This document shows, in pieces, positions 39,237 through 47,832 of a stretch of DNA of 64,000 bases. The stretch's first letter is position 1. Each line of letters starts with the position of its first letter. Source of the DNA: Alphaproteobacteria bacterium (GTDB taxonomy: Bacteria; Pseudomonadota; Alphaproteobacteria; Micavibrionales; Micavibrionaceae); assembly GCA_018608245.1 (NCBI GenBank), contig JABAZY010000037.1, forward strand, positions 1 to 64,000, read 5' to 3'. A program made the position numbers and the translations under genes. Under the pieces are notes generated by a model that worked only from the letters and a program-made list of their open reading frames with translations, searched no databases and was not told the origin of the DNA.

Positions 39237-39557
39237 TTGAAAAGCTTCATTAAGAAAAATCTCTGGCTTATCGGACCATTTATCCCCTTAATATTACTTT
39301 TCATTTTCACCTTAATAAGCTTTGTTTTAAATGCATTATTTGGTGATAACTGGATTACCATGGGCTTGCTAATACCCGTTGGTATTGCACTTTTTTTACC
39401 AGCAATAATGTTTGACGCCCTTGGTGTAGAAGGTCTTATGTCAGGGTTAGATGTCTTTAATATGCCCTCAACAAAAGGTCTATGGCTCTCGTTTTTCTTC
39501 TGGGTCTTAATAAGTGCAATAATAGCGCTTATTAATTTTCGCAAACGAAAAAAATAA
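39237..39557 (+). CDS. Small membrane protein, 106 aa
   Basis: Not recognised. It uses a TTG start 3 nt after the hemA stop, suggesting translational coupling. Three hydrophobic helices are seen: LWLIGPFIPLILLFIFTLIS, ITMGLLIPVGIALFLPAIMF and SFFFWVLISAIIALINF, followed by a basic RKRKK tail on the cytoplasmic side. No transport motif. A later ATG (39361) would remove one helix. Confidence 0.55.
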   Translation: MKSFIKKNLWLIGPFIPLILLFIFTLISFVLNALFGDNWITMGLLIPVGIALFLPAIMFDALGVEGLMSGLDVFNMPSTKGLWLSFFFWVLISAIIALINFRKRKK

Positions 39558-39570
39558 TCAAATAATTTAG

Positions 39571-39639
39571 GCGTGTGTTAGGCGCAAGGAACGAAACGTA
39601 TTTTTAAATACGTGAGCGACGCGGTAACGACGCACACGT
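39571..39639. repeat. Dispersed imperfect palindromic repeat, copy 2
   Basis: Related to 5234-5283. The core ACGTATTT-TT-AAATACGT is a perfect 8-bp inverted repeat, and outer arms GCGTGTG...CGCACACG also pair. It lies between the 106-aa membrane protein and the DUF2330 gene, on whose 3' side the hairpin could stop transcription. Confidence 0.65.
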
Positions 39640-39656
39640 TTAAAGTATGCAGATTA

Positions 39657-41054
39657 TTACTCATTCCACATTTGTTCGTACCATGGACGGTCGTCGGACT
39701 TTGGTTTCATGGCGAAAGATTGTCCGCCTTTTTCCATTTTCTTACGAATATCTGAAATGCTCCAGCCTGTTAGGTTCGCAAGCGCTTTTGCTTCTTTTTC
39801 GAAACGCTCTGGTAGGCCTTTATAGTAATTACTTGCCATTTCACAAGATGCTTCTTCTGTCCAAGGATGGCGCATGACGTAACGCCCTTGGAAGTTTTGA
39901 CGATCTTCTGTTTCTTGCAACACAATATCCTCTGGGAATGTATCAGCCGTATAACGAACATGCATACGGGTCACAAAAGCGTTAACCGCCTGTGATGGTG
40001 GGCGTGGTGGCATGATACGTGGTTGTGATTGCCCAGGCATCGGACGTACTTTTCGACCAGGTTCTTTATCCAACCACCAAACACCTAACTTACGCAAATC
40101 AGCCTTTGGAAGTGGATCAGCCGCACAAGGATCACACCATGCCATATCCCATGCATATTCCAGCATCACTGTTTTCATTTTTTCTTTTTGAACAGCTGTT
40201 TCAAACATCGCCTTATAGAATTCACCAAACTCATCCGCGACGAATAAAGGAATATCATCCCCAGTTGGAATTTTTGTTGTGCGGTAATTCGTTGGCTCAA
40301 CACGGCCTTTTTTGGTTAGCGTGAATAGTAATAGATTTTGAGGGCCATTGGCGTTTAATGTACCGAGGCGCACAGGCAACATAAATTTTTCTGACTCATA
40401 CGCCACTTGTAATGGGCGTAGGTAAGTAAAGCCTTCTTTCTCGTAGCTATCCAAATTCACTTTTGCGACGAAGAATTTCATGTTTTGTTTAATGTAACTA
40501 CCCAGAACTTTTTTAGATCCTTTAGGAAGTTGATAGCCCTCTTGGTTCAACCATTTGAACAAGCCATCGCTTTCTTTGGCAGAAAGGATGAGGATATCGT
40601 ACTCACCAACACTGTAGCTCTCTTCAATGGTCACGCCTAATTTTTTAGCTGATTTTTGCATTGCTGCACCATCTGCCATTGCCATAGGTGCCGCAGCCAT
40701 ATTACGCGCCATCGTTTCAAATTGTGGCTGACATGGATTGCTATCATAATATTCAACCAAGCGTGGTGCAGTATAGGCATCCAGATGATCAATTAATTTT
40801 GTGTCTGCGACATTCACTTGTGATTTTGTAACAACTGTCGGTACAGGGATAACGATGGCGAAATCTTTGGCTTCCCCTTGGAAGTCATTGGCCATTGTCA
40901 TGACGGTGCGCCCTTCATGGCGAGACATCACAACCTTTGAAGCGCCGTTAAATAAATCTGCATCGGCTTTCGCGACATAGAAACCACAGAATGCTTGTGC
41001 GTTTTGGGTGCTGGCGAAAATCAATAAAGTTAGTAAGAATAATAAACGGGTCAT
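39657..41054 (-). CDS. DUF2330 domain exported protein
   Basis: A 465-aa exported protein. The signal peptide MTRLLFLLTLLIFASTQNAQA is followed by FCGFYVAKADADLFNGASKVVM, which matches the start of DUF2330 (Cys-Gly-Phe). Other family blocks are DFAIVIPVPTVV and LDAYTAPRLVEYYDSNPC. The C-terminal half contains a CDPCAADPL segment and Pro-rich linkers. The ATG at 41054 overlaps the stop of the upstream RnfD-like gene (ATGA), with GGAGAG before it. The function of DUF2330 is unknown. Confidence 0.85.
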   Translation of the reverse strand: MTRLLFLLTLLIFASTQNAQAFCGFYVAKADADLFNGASKVVMSRHEGRTVMTMANDFQGEAKDFAIVIPVPTVVTKSQVNVADTKLIDHLDAYTAPRLVEYYDSNPCQPQFETMARNMAAAPMAMADGAAMQKSAKKLGVTIEESYSVGEYDILILSAKESDGLFKWLNQEGYQLPKGSKKVLGSYIKQNMKFFVAKVNLDSYEKEGFTYLRPLQVAYESEKFMLPVRLGTLNANGPQNLLLFTLTKKGRVEPTNYRTTKIPTGDDIPLFVADEFGEFYKAMFETAVQKEKMKTVMLEYAWDMAWCDPCAADPLPKADLRKLGVWWLDKEPGRKVRPMPGQSQPRIMPPRPPSQAVNAFVTRMHVRYTADTFPEDIVLQETEDRQNFQGRYVMRHPWTEEASCEMASNYYKGLPERFEKEAKALANLTGWSISDIRKKMEKGGQSFAMKPKSDDRPWYEQMWNE

Positions 41055-41908
41055 GTCTCTCTCCACTGATAGCGTTTGTCTTTTATAAAATAATCAATAA
41101 TTGGCGTTATGCAACAAACAATGAATAACGCGTAAAATAATCCCTCTCTAATTTGCAAATGATATTGCATGATATAGGCGATCACCGCAATTGAGATGGC
41201 GAAGATCAAACGCCCAAGGCGATGATCTGGGGTAGTTTTAGGATCAGACACCATAAAGAAGGCAAAAATAAGGAGTGCCCCACTTTGCGCATTATGAATT
41301 GGTATCTCCAACGGATCACCCAACCATAGCGCCCGCCCTAATAATAACGCGAACCAAGCACCCAGTAAAAAGAGTGAAATATCTGCACGCCCTGTGCGCC
41401 CCAACACCATGATCGCTAAGCATATAAGCAAGAAGCCCATCCATACAGCACTGCCCCACTGCCCCGGTGAAATCCACACCATTTCGGGTAGCGCGATTAG
41501 ACCAATGACAATAGCGGCGTTGGCGGGGTTGAAGATGTGCTTATCATCCCAACGAATAAGGAATTTTGAGGCCATCGCGATAATCCCCGCAAGCGGATAG
41601 AGCCACAGCACGCTGACCTTCAGCAATAAGCATAAAGATAGCCCCGTGATAAGTGGTGAACGGAAATCAAACGTGGGCACATCGAATATTTTGGTGAACA
41701 TATATTGTGAGATTAATGTCGCAGACAAGGTTAACACCAACACCTCCCAGCTAGGAGCAAAGTCGCTCCAGAGCAATAATAGCGTCAGTAAACTACTTAG
41801 CGCGATAATTTGAAAATGCCGTGGGTCGGCTTTGATGGCGTTAATTAATCTCATTAACCGACTATCTGCGCCAAAAATGGCAATAATATGCACGATTTTC
41901 ATTGACAT
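41051..41908 (-). CDS. RnfD/NqrB-like membrane protein, short form
   Basis: A 285-aa polytopic protein with 8-10 hydrophobic helices. KHIFNPANAAIV and AQSGALLIFAFFMVSDPKTTP match conserved loops of RnfD/NqrB subunits of ion-translocating electron-transport complexes. It is shorter than RnfD (about 350 aa). The segment that in RnfD holds the covalent FMN site (D-x-x-S-x-A-T) is not recognisable, and no other Rnf/Nqr genes are nearby. It is translationally coupled to the DUF2330 gene, so the two probably form one system. Confidence 0.82.
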   Translation of the reverse strand: MSMKIVHIIAIFGADSRLMRLINAIKADPRHFQIIALSSLLTLLLLWSDFAPSWEVLVLTLSATLISQYMFTKIFDVPTFDFRSPLITGLSLCLLLKVSVLWLYPLAGIIAMASKFLIRWDDKHIFNPANAAIVIGLIALPEMVWISPGQWGSAVWMGFLLICLAIMVLGRTGRADISLFLLGAWFALLLGRALWLGDPLEIPIHNAQSGALLIFAFFMVSDPKTTPDHRLGRLIFAISIAVIAYIMQYHLQIREGLFYALFIVCCITPIIDYFIKDKRYQWRET

Positions 41909-41930
41909 AATTTTAATCTGGAGTTATGTT
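41902..41930 (+). promoter_or_regulatory. Sigma-70-type promoter for the 41963 lipoprotein
   Basis: TTGACA (41902-41907) and TATGTT (41925-41930) are spaced by 17 nt, about 26 nt before the expected first bases of the mRNA leading to the ATG at 41963. The -35 overlaps the start codons of the divergent RnfD-like gene. Confidence 0.5.
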
Positions 41931-41962
41931 CATGCTGAATTTTTAAATATATGGAGTTAACT

Positions 41963-42268
41963 ATGCTTAATACAAATTTCGGAAGAGTTGCAGCAATAAC
42001 AACAGTAGCAGCTTCTTTAGCTTTATCATCATGCACGTTTAGCGCCCCTAAGCGCCCTAGAGCAGATTTCAACCTACAAGGTCTTGATATTGTTGTTGCA
42101 GATCCAAAAACAGGTGCTGCTTTATGCGTGTTTGCAAATCCAGAAAACGAAAACAGCACTGTTAGATCAGCGCCTGGTTTTGATAATTTAATGGATTGCG
42201 ATCCTGAAATTCTTGAGAGATACTTATATGATCGCGAATTTAAAGATCATGGCCCTAGAGCTTGGTAA
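41963..42268 (+). CDS. Small lipoprotein, 101 aa
   Basis: Not recognised by family. MLNTNFGRVAAITTVAASLALSSC is a lipoprotein signal with lipobox LSSC; GGAG at 41952-41955 lies 7 nt before this ATG, so it is preferred to the ATG at 41951. The mature part is polar, with CVFANPENENSTV and DNLMDCDPEILERYLYDREF; two Cys may pair. A strong terminator follows. Confidence 0.7.
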   Translation: MLNTNFGRVAAITTVAASLALSSCTFSAPKRPRADFNLQGLDIVVADPKTGAALCVFANPENENSTVRSAPGFDNLMDCDPEILERYLYDREFKDHGPRAW

Positions 42269-42285
42269 GTTTTAGCTAATTTAAA

Positions 42286-42948
42286 TTAAGCGTCTTTTTT
42301 CATACAGGAAAAGACGCTTTCTTTTATGGTGGATAGCGTTGAAAACACATCTCTGTTTTCAATGTCATTATAAAGCATCTCTGCTTTGTCTAAAGCTTTA
42401 TCAAGCGTCGCCATGGTTTTACCCATATCGGCGCTTTCGTCTTTCTTCCACACGCGTAGAACGTGGAGGTATAGTGCGGTTAGACCAGTGACGTTAACTG
42501 CACCACAAATACCATCATTCTTAATTCCTGCCGATTCCAAGATACGCTCCATCGAGCGCCCTAGATGAGGCAAGCTGATAATGGCCTGTTTTGGATCAGT
42601 TTTAAATGAGCTGAGGATAGATATAACGGCCGCTCGGTTTTCATTCACGTAATCAAAACGCTCCATCATCAGATCAAATATCTTCTCACGGCAAGATAGC
42701 GAAGGCGTGCCTTCTTCATTCTCAACGAACACGCAATTTTCCAGCATGTGACGGTCAATACGTCTTCCATAAGCCACCAGAATATCGGTTTTATCATCAA
42801 AATATTCGTGCGCATCGACAAGTGATACATCTGCATGGTCTAAAATTTCCTTGAAAGACAGCTCTGACCAACGGCGCGCAGACGCTAAATCTAGCGCCGC
42901 ATCAACAACTTGGTCTTTTAAGCTTTTTTCTGTGGTCTTTTTAGCCAT
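42286..42948 (-). CDS. TetR-family-like transcriptional regulator
   Basis: A 220-aa protein with an N-terminal TetR-type helix-turn-helix: KDQVVDAALDLASARRWSEL, FKEILDHADVSLVDAHEYF and DDKTDILVAYGRRID follow the usual pattern (A-x-x-L, S/T-x-x-I-A, L-Y-x-Y-F). The C-terminal ligand/dimer domain is helical with several Cys (NCVF, SCREK, ICGAV, FSCMKK). Some alphaproteobacterial proteins of this form are COQ9-like instead, so DNA binding is inferred. It is divergent from the adenosine-kinase-type gene. Confidence 0.7.
   Translation of the reverse strand: MAKKTTEKSLKDQVVDAALDLASARRWSELSFKEILDHADVSLVDAHEYFDDKTDILVAYGRRIDRHMLENCVFVENEEGTPSLSCREKIFDLMMERFDYVNENRAAVISILSSFKTDPKQAIISLPHLGRSMERILESAGIKNDGICGAVNVTGLTALYLHVLRVWKKDESADMGKTMATLDKALDKAEMLYNDIENRDVFSTLSTIKESVFSCMKKDA
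42288..42319. terminator. Bidirectional intrinsic terminator
   Basis: AAGCGTCTTTT (42288-42298) pairs perfectly with AAAAGACGCTT (42309-42319) around a 10-nt loop. It overlaps the last codons of the TetR-like gene and ends the lipoprotein transcript. Confidence 0.8.
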
Positions 42949-43028
42949 TTACACGTCTATCCCTTGCCTTTCTTGTGACAAAATATAGAGATATAAGGGT
43001 TAATATACAAATGAAAAAGGAATTAAAT

Positions 43029-44036
43029 ATGTCTACTCCTAAATACGGTTTAATCACCATCGGAAACGCGCTTGTTGATGTACTCGCCGAAACTACGGAA
43101 GACTATATTGCTGCGCAAAAAACAAGTCACGGCATGGAAAAAGGATCAATGAATTTAGTGGATGCTGAACGCGCCCTAAACTTGTACGAGAAGATGACAA
43201 ACCCTTTGGAAAAATCTGGTGGGTCTGCTGGTAACACGATGGCTTGTTTCGCTTCCCTTGGTGGTAAGGGTGCATATATCGGTAAAGTTGCTGATGATAC
43301 CGTTGGAGAAACTTTTGCGGGTGACCTAAAAAATATGGGTGTTCATTATGATACAGCGCCGTTATTAAACAGCACCGCAACTGGCGTCTGTATGATTTTA
43401 ATTACGCCAGATGGTGAGCGTACGATGAATACTTTCTTAGGTGCCGCTGTTGAGCTAACGCCTGATGATATTGACCCTGCCTTAATCGCCGATGCGCAAG
43501 TAACGTATTTGGAAGGGTACTTATTTGATCCGCCAAAAGCTATGGAAGCATTTATTAAAGCATCTCGTGAAGCGCATGAAGCAGGTCGTAAAGTTGCATT
43601 GACGCTATCAGATTCTTTCTGTGTTGGTCGTCACCGCGAAGCGTTCAAAGATTTGGTAAGCTTACATGTTGATATTTTATTCGCCAATGAGGATGAAATT
43701 AAATCGCTTTATGAAGTAGGCACTATTGAAGAAGCGATTGAACACGTCAAAATGCAATGTGCGTTGGTTGCAATCACCAGAAGTGAAAAAGGATCACTTA
43801 TTGTTGATGGCGATAATGTAATACAAATTGCGGCCGAACCAGTTGAACGCGCCGTTGATACAACAGGTGCTGGTGATGCTTATGCGGCTGGTTTCCTGTT
43901 TGGTTATACAGAAGGCAAAGATTTAGCAACTTGTGGTCGTTACGGATCTATCGCAGCGGCAGAAGTTATTTCACACATTGGCCCCCGTCCAGAAGTTGAA
44001 TTAAAAACTTTAATTCAAAACAAAAAGGCAGCTTAA
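43029..44036 (+). CDS. Adenosine-kinase-type PfkB carbohydrate kinase
   Basis: A 335-aa sugar or nucleoside kinase. TIGNALVDVLAETTEDYI, HGMEKGSMNLVD, SGGSAGNTMACFASLGG and the catalytic VDTTGAGDAYAAGFLFG place it in the adenosine-kinase-like group common in alphaproteobacteria. It probably phosphorylates adenosine or a related nucleoside. AGGA 9 nt before the ATG at 43029 supports this start rather than in-frame starts at 42975 or 43011. Its stop overlaps the apparent start of the binding-protein gene. Confidence 0.88.
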   Translation: MSTPKYGLITIGNALVDVLAETTEDYIAAQKTSHGMEKGSMNLVDAERALNLYEKMTNPLEKSGGSAGNTMACFASLGGKGAYIGKVADDTVGETFAGDLKNMGVHYDTAPLLNSTATGVCMILITPDGERTMNTFLGAAVELTPDDIDPALIADAQVTYLEGYLFDPPKAMEAFIKASREAHEAGRKVALTLSDSFCVGRHREAFKDLVSLHVDILFANEDEIKSLYEVGTIEEAIEHVKMQCALVAITRSEKGSLIVDGDNVIQIAAEPVERAVDTTGAGDAYAAGFLFGYTEGKDLATCGRYGSIAAAEVISHIGPRPEVELKTLIQNKKAA

Positions 44037-45763
44037 TCATCCGATTACTATTCCTCATCACCGCTCTTATATTTTCTTTTGCCACACAAAGCTTGGCAGA
44101 AGAAAGTTACGGGCAAGAGGACTTTGGTTTAGCAATGGTGGGTGCGCCTAAATATAATGCTGAAAGCACTCATTTAGACTACGCCAATCCAGATGCGCCC
44201 AAAGGTGGTATTTTAAAACAAGCCGCAACGGGCTCATTCGACACACTCAACCCCTACGCCATTAAAGGTAAAGCCGCGCAAGGATTAAACCTTGTGACGG
44301 ATCGCCTAATGGCGCGGGTTTGGGATGAGCCCTTTACGATGTACCCGATGATCGCCGAGAGCGTTGATGTGCCAGAGGATCGCTCTAGCATTACTTTTAA
44401 CTTAAATCCTAAAGCGCGCTTTCATGATGGCTCGCCCATCACCACGGACGATGTTCTTTTTTCTTATGAGATACTCAAAGAAAAAGGCCGTCCAAATATG
44501 CGCCGTATTTATACGCTTGCGACATCAAGCGTGATTGATAAACAATCCATTCAATTTAAATTTAGCGAAGGGTATGACCGTGAGACAGCCTTAATTTTTG
44601 CGCTTATGCCTGTGTTATCCAAAGCTTATTGGACAGATAAAGAATTTGACAAAACAACTTTAGAAACACCTCTTGGCAGTGGCCCCTATAAAATAGCAGA
44701 CGTTGATGTTGGCAAGCGCATTAACCTAGAACGTGTTCCAGATTATTGGGCGAAGGATAGCCTGACCAATAAGGGTCATCATAATTTTGATAAAATAATT
44801 TTTGATTATTACCGCGATGATACCGTCGCCTTTGAAAGCTTCAAAACAGGTGATCTTCATTTACGCCGTGAGTGGGATGCAGGCAATTGGAACAACACTT
44901 ACGACTTCCCTGCCCTTAGCGAAGGTAAAGTCGTCAAAGAAGAAATTATGCATGGACGCCCTGATAAAGTGCGTGGGTTTATTTACAACACCCGCCGTGC
45001 GCCCTTTGACGACATTCGCGTGCGTCAAGCGCTTGCACTGTTCTTTGATTTTAACTGGATGAACAAAAATTTATTCTATGATGAGTATAGCCAGATCGAT
45101 AGTTTCTACCCGAACACTGACCTTGCTTATAAAACGCCACACATCCGCAAAACAAATAACCCTCGTATCTTGATGCGTGAAGGCGATCAGCTTTTGAAAG
45201 ATGCTGGTTGGATTATTAAAGACGGTAAACGCGTGAGCGAAAAAACGGGCGAGCCGATGACATTCCAAATTTTGCTGGATAATCCATCAGATGAAAAAAT
45301 TGCGCTCTCCTTCACCCGTTCATTGCAAAAAATGGGCATTGAAGCAAACGTGCGTGTCCTCGACAGCGCTGCCTATCGTGGGCGGATGAGCAATTATGAT
45401 TTTGATATGACGCTTTATTACTGGCACTCCACCTTGTCACCTGGAACAGAGCAATATTTGTACTGGTCGTGCGATTCTGCGGATATGCCGTCACGTTGGA
45501 ATTATGCAGGGATTTGTGACGAGGGAATTGATGAACTGGCCAAATCTATTCCAACCGCCAAAACACGCGCCGAACTGGTTGAAAAAACGCAAGAGCTAGA
45601 TAAAAGGCTACAAGAGGGGCATTACTTGATCCCGCTCTACTATAATCCCAAGGATTTCGTCGCCTATTGGAAACCACTGAAACGCCCAAAAACTACCCCA
45701 TTATACGGCATTGTCACCGAAACATGGTGGATAGAGCCTGATATCACGCAAAAAGAGCGTTGA
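44036..45763 (+). CDS. YejA-like extracellular solute-binding protein (family 5)
   Basis: A periplasmic oligopeptide-type binding protein of about 575 aa. HLDYANPDAPKGGILKQAA, FDTLNPYAIKG, RFHDGSPITTDDVLFSYE and LHLRREWDAGNWNNTYDFPA fit the YejA/microcin-C type. Reading upstream of a TTG at 44093 gives a classic signal peptide (IRLLFLITALIFSFATQSLA), but no ATG, GTG or TTG exists at its beginning. The only sensible start is ATC at 44036, which overlaps the previous TAA as TAATC and has AAGG about 7 nt before it. No permease or ATPase genes follow. The start is inferred. Confidence 0.8.
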   Translation: MIRLLFLITALIFSFATQSLAEESYGQEDFGLAMVGAPKYNAESTHLDYANPDAPKGGILKQAATGSFDTLNPYAIKGKAAQGLNLVTDRLMARVWDEPFTMYPMIAESVDVPEDRSSITFNLNPKARFHDGSPITTDDVLFSYEILKEKGRPNMRRIYTLATSSVIDKQSIQFKFSEGYDRETALIFALMPVLSKAYWTDKEFDKTTLETPLGSGPYKIADVDVGKRINLERVPDYWAKDSLTNKGHHNFDKIIFDYYRDDTVAFESFKTGDLHLRREWDAGNWNNTYDFPALSEGKVVKEEIMHGRPDKVRGFIYNTRRAPFDDIRVRQALALFFDFNWMNKNLFYDEYSQIDSFYPNTDLAYKTPHIRKTNNPRILMREGDQLLKDAGWIIKDGKRVSEKTGEPMTFQILLDNPSDEKIALSFTRSLQKMGIEANVRVLDSAAYRGRMSNYDFDMTLYYWHSTLSPGTEQYLYWSCDSADMPSRWNYAGICDEGIDELAKSIPTAKTRAELVEKTQELDKRLQEGHYLIPLYYNPKDFVAYWKPLKRPKTTPLYGIVTETWWIEPDITQKER

Positions 45764-45833
45764 GCAGGGCTTTTGATACTGTTATCCTATTGTTCAGTAA
45801 TGATTCTACATAAATATCCTTTAAGGTTCTCTT

Positions 45834-46391
45834 ATGCTTAACAAAAAAACAACATTAGCCCTTTCTTTAGTATCTTTGGGTGGGCTTGCAGCTTGCACAA
45901 ATCATAATACGCATCCAAAATTTGAGTCCGCTGATTATTGGCAACGCAGTAACGCGACGTCGGCGCTGTACCAACAAGGGCCAAAAGCACAACAAATGTT
46001 GCACAAAGACATTGCTAATTGCACCAATGAAATTAGAGAGCTGGAAAATCTAGGCGCTATCCGTAGCGTTATTCCTCCCAATTACAACCGTGGAAACACA
46101 ATGGACCGCACCGCATCTGAACAACAATTAGATGAATGGGATAGCCCAGAACGCGATGGTTATTTATATGCTGAGCATTTAGACTATAGTGACTTCGAAG
46201 GGTGCATGGTTAATAAAGGTTGGGAACGTGTAGAGTATCTACCTTACACAAATGCAAAACGTGCGCGTCAGGATTACATCGAAAATACGGGACGTAAGAA
46301 GAAGAAAAAACCACGTGGTGATCGCGAAAACGTCACGACACTTCATACAGATAAACAAGATCCACCACCGTACGAAAATTTGAATGATTAA
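45834..46391 (+). CDS. Putative lipoprotein, 185 aa
   Basis: Not recognised by family. MLNKKTTLALSLVSLGGLAACTN is a lipoprotein signal with lipobox LAAC. The mature protein has a polar N-terminal part, two conserved-looking Cys (IANCTNEI, FEGCMVNKGW) and a basic KKKKKPRGDRE tail. CMxxxGW resembles the end of small bacterial lipoproteins of unknown role. AAGG precedes the ATG. It sits between the binding-protein gene and ygfZ. Confidence 0.75.
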   Translation: MLNKKTTLALSLVSLGGLAACTNHNTHPKFESADYWQRSNATSALYQQGPKAQQMLHKDIANCTNEIRELENLGAIRSVIPPNYNRGNTMDRTASEQQLDEWDSPERDGYLYAEHLDYSDFEGCMVNKGWERVEYLPYTNAKRARQDYIENTGRKKKKKPRGDRENVTTLHTDKQDPPPYENLND

Positions 46392-46407
46392 TTAGTCTGC
46401 CATTAAA

Positions 46408-47181
46408 ATGACTGACACATCCTATGTCACCCTTCCCAATCGTGGGCTTATTCATGTTGAGGGGGAAGACCGCATAGAATTCCTTCAGGGGCTTATTTCA
46501 CAAGATGTTATCAAGCTTGAAGAAGCTAAAATTATGTATGGGTGTTTGTTGACCCCCAATGGTAAATTCTTGCATGACTTTTTTTTGCATCATGGTGATG
46601 ATTTTATCCTGATGGATTGCGAAGGTAGTGAGCGCGCGCAAGATTTATATGAACGCTTAACCAAATACCGTTTACGCTCTGATGTTTTTATCTCAGTTGA
46701 GAAACATAATCTTGTTTATGCCGTGTTTAATGAACGTCATGGCTTGCCTGATCCGCGCCATTTTAAACTAGGCAATCGTAGCTTTGAAAAGCCAGAAAAC
46801 CTACGTGAAGAAAATTTCAATGAATGGGATTTGGAACGTATTACGCTTGGTATCCCTGATGGCTCCCGTGATATGGCGATTGAAAAATCGACTTTGCTAG
46901 ATTGCAACATAGATAAGTTCAACGGCATTGATTTCGACAAAGGTTGTTACATGGGGCAGGAATTAACTGCCCGTATGCATTACCGCAATTTGGGTAAGAA
47001 ACATTTACGTAGCCTTAAGTTCAAAGGCACGCCCCCCGCCCCGTTCGAAGATATTATCGTAGATGATAAAAAGATTGGTAATATGCGCTCAAGCTGTGGC
47101 ACTATTGGTCTAGCCGTGGTTAGAGATGAACATTTAGAAAGCTTAAAAGATGACAAAAATTCTATATACCTTTTGGGATAG
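46408..47181 (+). CDS. ygfZ: YgfZ/GcvT-domain folate-binding protein
   Basis: YgfZ is a tetrahydrofolate-binding protein that helps Fe-S cluster assembly or repair in certain enzymes. The 257-aa protein has RGLIHVEGEDRIEFLQGLISQDV at the start, LTPNGKFLHDFFLH, and the signature DKGCYMGQELTARMHYRN (K-G-C-Y-x-G-Q-E, about residue 177). Its 3' end overlaps the HAD gene by 32 nt. Confidence 0.92.
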   Translation: MTDTSYVTLPNRGLIHVEGEDRIEFLQGLISQDVIKLEEAKIMYGCLLTPNGKFLHDFFLHHGDDFILMDCEGSERAQDLYERLTKYRLRSDVFISVEKHNLVYAVFNERHGLPDPRHFKLGNRSFEKPENLREENFNEWDLERITLGIPDGSRDMAIEKSTLLDCNIDKFNGIDFDKGCYMGQELTARMHYRNLGKKHLRSLKFKGTPPAPFEDIIVDDKKIGNMRSSCGTIGLAVVRDEHLESLKDDKNSIYLLG

Positions 47182-47764
47182 TGATAACACATTAGTGGAA
47201 ACCATTGAGCACCATTGGCGCAAACATGTCGAAACATTAAAAACATACGATATTATTTTAGACGAAAAATATCGTCAGAAAATTTACGAAAATAACGGCA
47301 ACCAAAATTGGATATGGATCACCGAAGAGCTTGGCCTTCAGGTCAGGTGTGAAGATTATCTTGATCAAATTGATGCGTGGTATTTTGAGCATATCAATGA
47401 AATCAAAATCCGTGCGGGCGTGTTAGAAGCACTCGTAAAATTTCAAAGCGTCGATATGAAACAATGTGTTGTTAGTAATGGTCGTCGTCGTTCTGTCATG
47501 GCTGCGCTTGAGGCTAAAGACCTGCTCCAATATTTTGAGTTTGTTTTATGCAAGGAAGATTATGAGGGACGCAAACCCGATCCAGCCCCCTACCTAAAAG
47601 CCCTCGCCACAATGAAGGCCAAGACGGGCGAGAATATAGACCCCGCCAGCTGTCTGGTCATTGAAGATGACAAATTAGGCGCGTGTGCCGGCGAAGCAGC
47701 TGGTATGAGCGTGCTATACCGCCCAATTGGCGATGATAAGCCTATTGATATGCTCATTGCTTAA
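47150..47764 (+). CDS. HAD-superfamily hydrolase
   Basis: A 204-aa hydrolase. Motif I is FWDSDNTLVET (Asp-x-Asp kept, with Trp in place of the usual Phe), motif II CVVSNGRRRSVMAALE, motif III GRKPDPAPYLKALA and motif IV VIEDDKLGACAGEAAGM. It resembles phosphoglycolate phosphatase-like or beta-phosphoglucomutase-like enzymes; substrate unknown. It starts inside the end of ygfZ, so the two are probably coupled. Confidence 0.87.
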   Translation: MTKILYTFWDSDNTLVETIEHHWRKHVETLKTYDIILDEKYRQKIYENNGNQNWIWITEELGLQVRCEDYLDQIDAWYFEHINEIKIRAGVLEALVKFQSVDMKQCVVSNGRRRSVMAALEAKDLLQYFEFVLCKEDYEGRKPDPAPYLKALATMKAKTGENIDPASCLVIEDDKLGACAGEAAGMSVLYRPIGDDKPIDMLIA

Positions 47765-47797
47765 ACGCCTAACATCCTGCTAAATAAGCATAATTTT

Positions 47798-47826
47798 TGC
47801 ATTTAATTCCATAATTATACGATAAT
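47798..47826 (+). promoter_or_regulatory. Candidate promoter, possibly leaderless
   Basis: GATAAT (47821-47826) is a good -10 and ends 6 nt before the ATG at 47833. The -35 (TTGCAT, about 47797-47802) is weak. No Shine-Dalgarno sequence precedes the ATG. Confidence 0.35.
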
Positions 47827-47832
47827 TTGACT

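Noticed and set aside
41899-42159. Minus-strand frame opposite the 41963 lipoprotein
   Set aside because: The plus strand has a promoter, a ribosome site, a lipobox and a terminator. The minus frame is a shadow.
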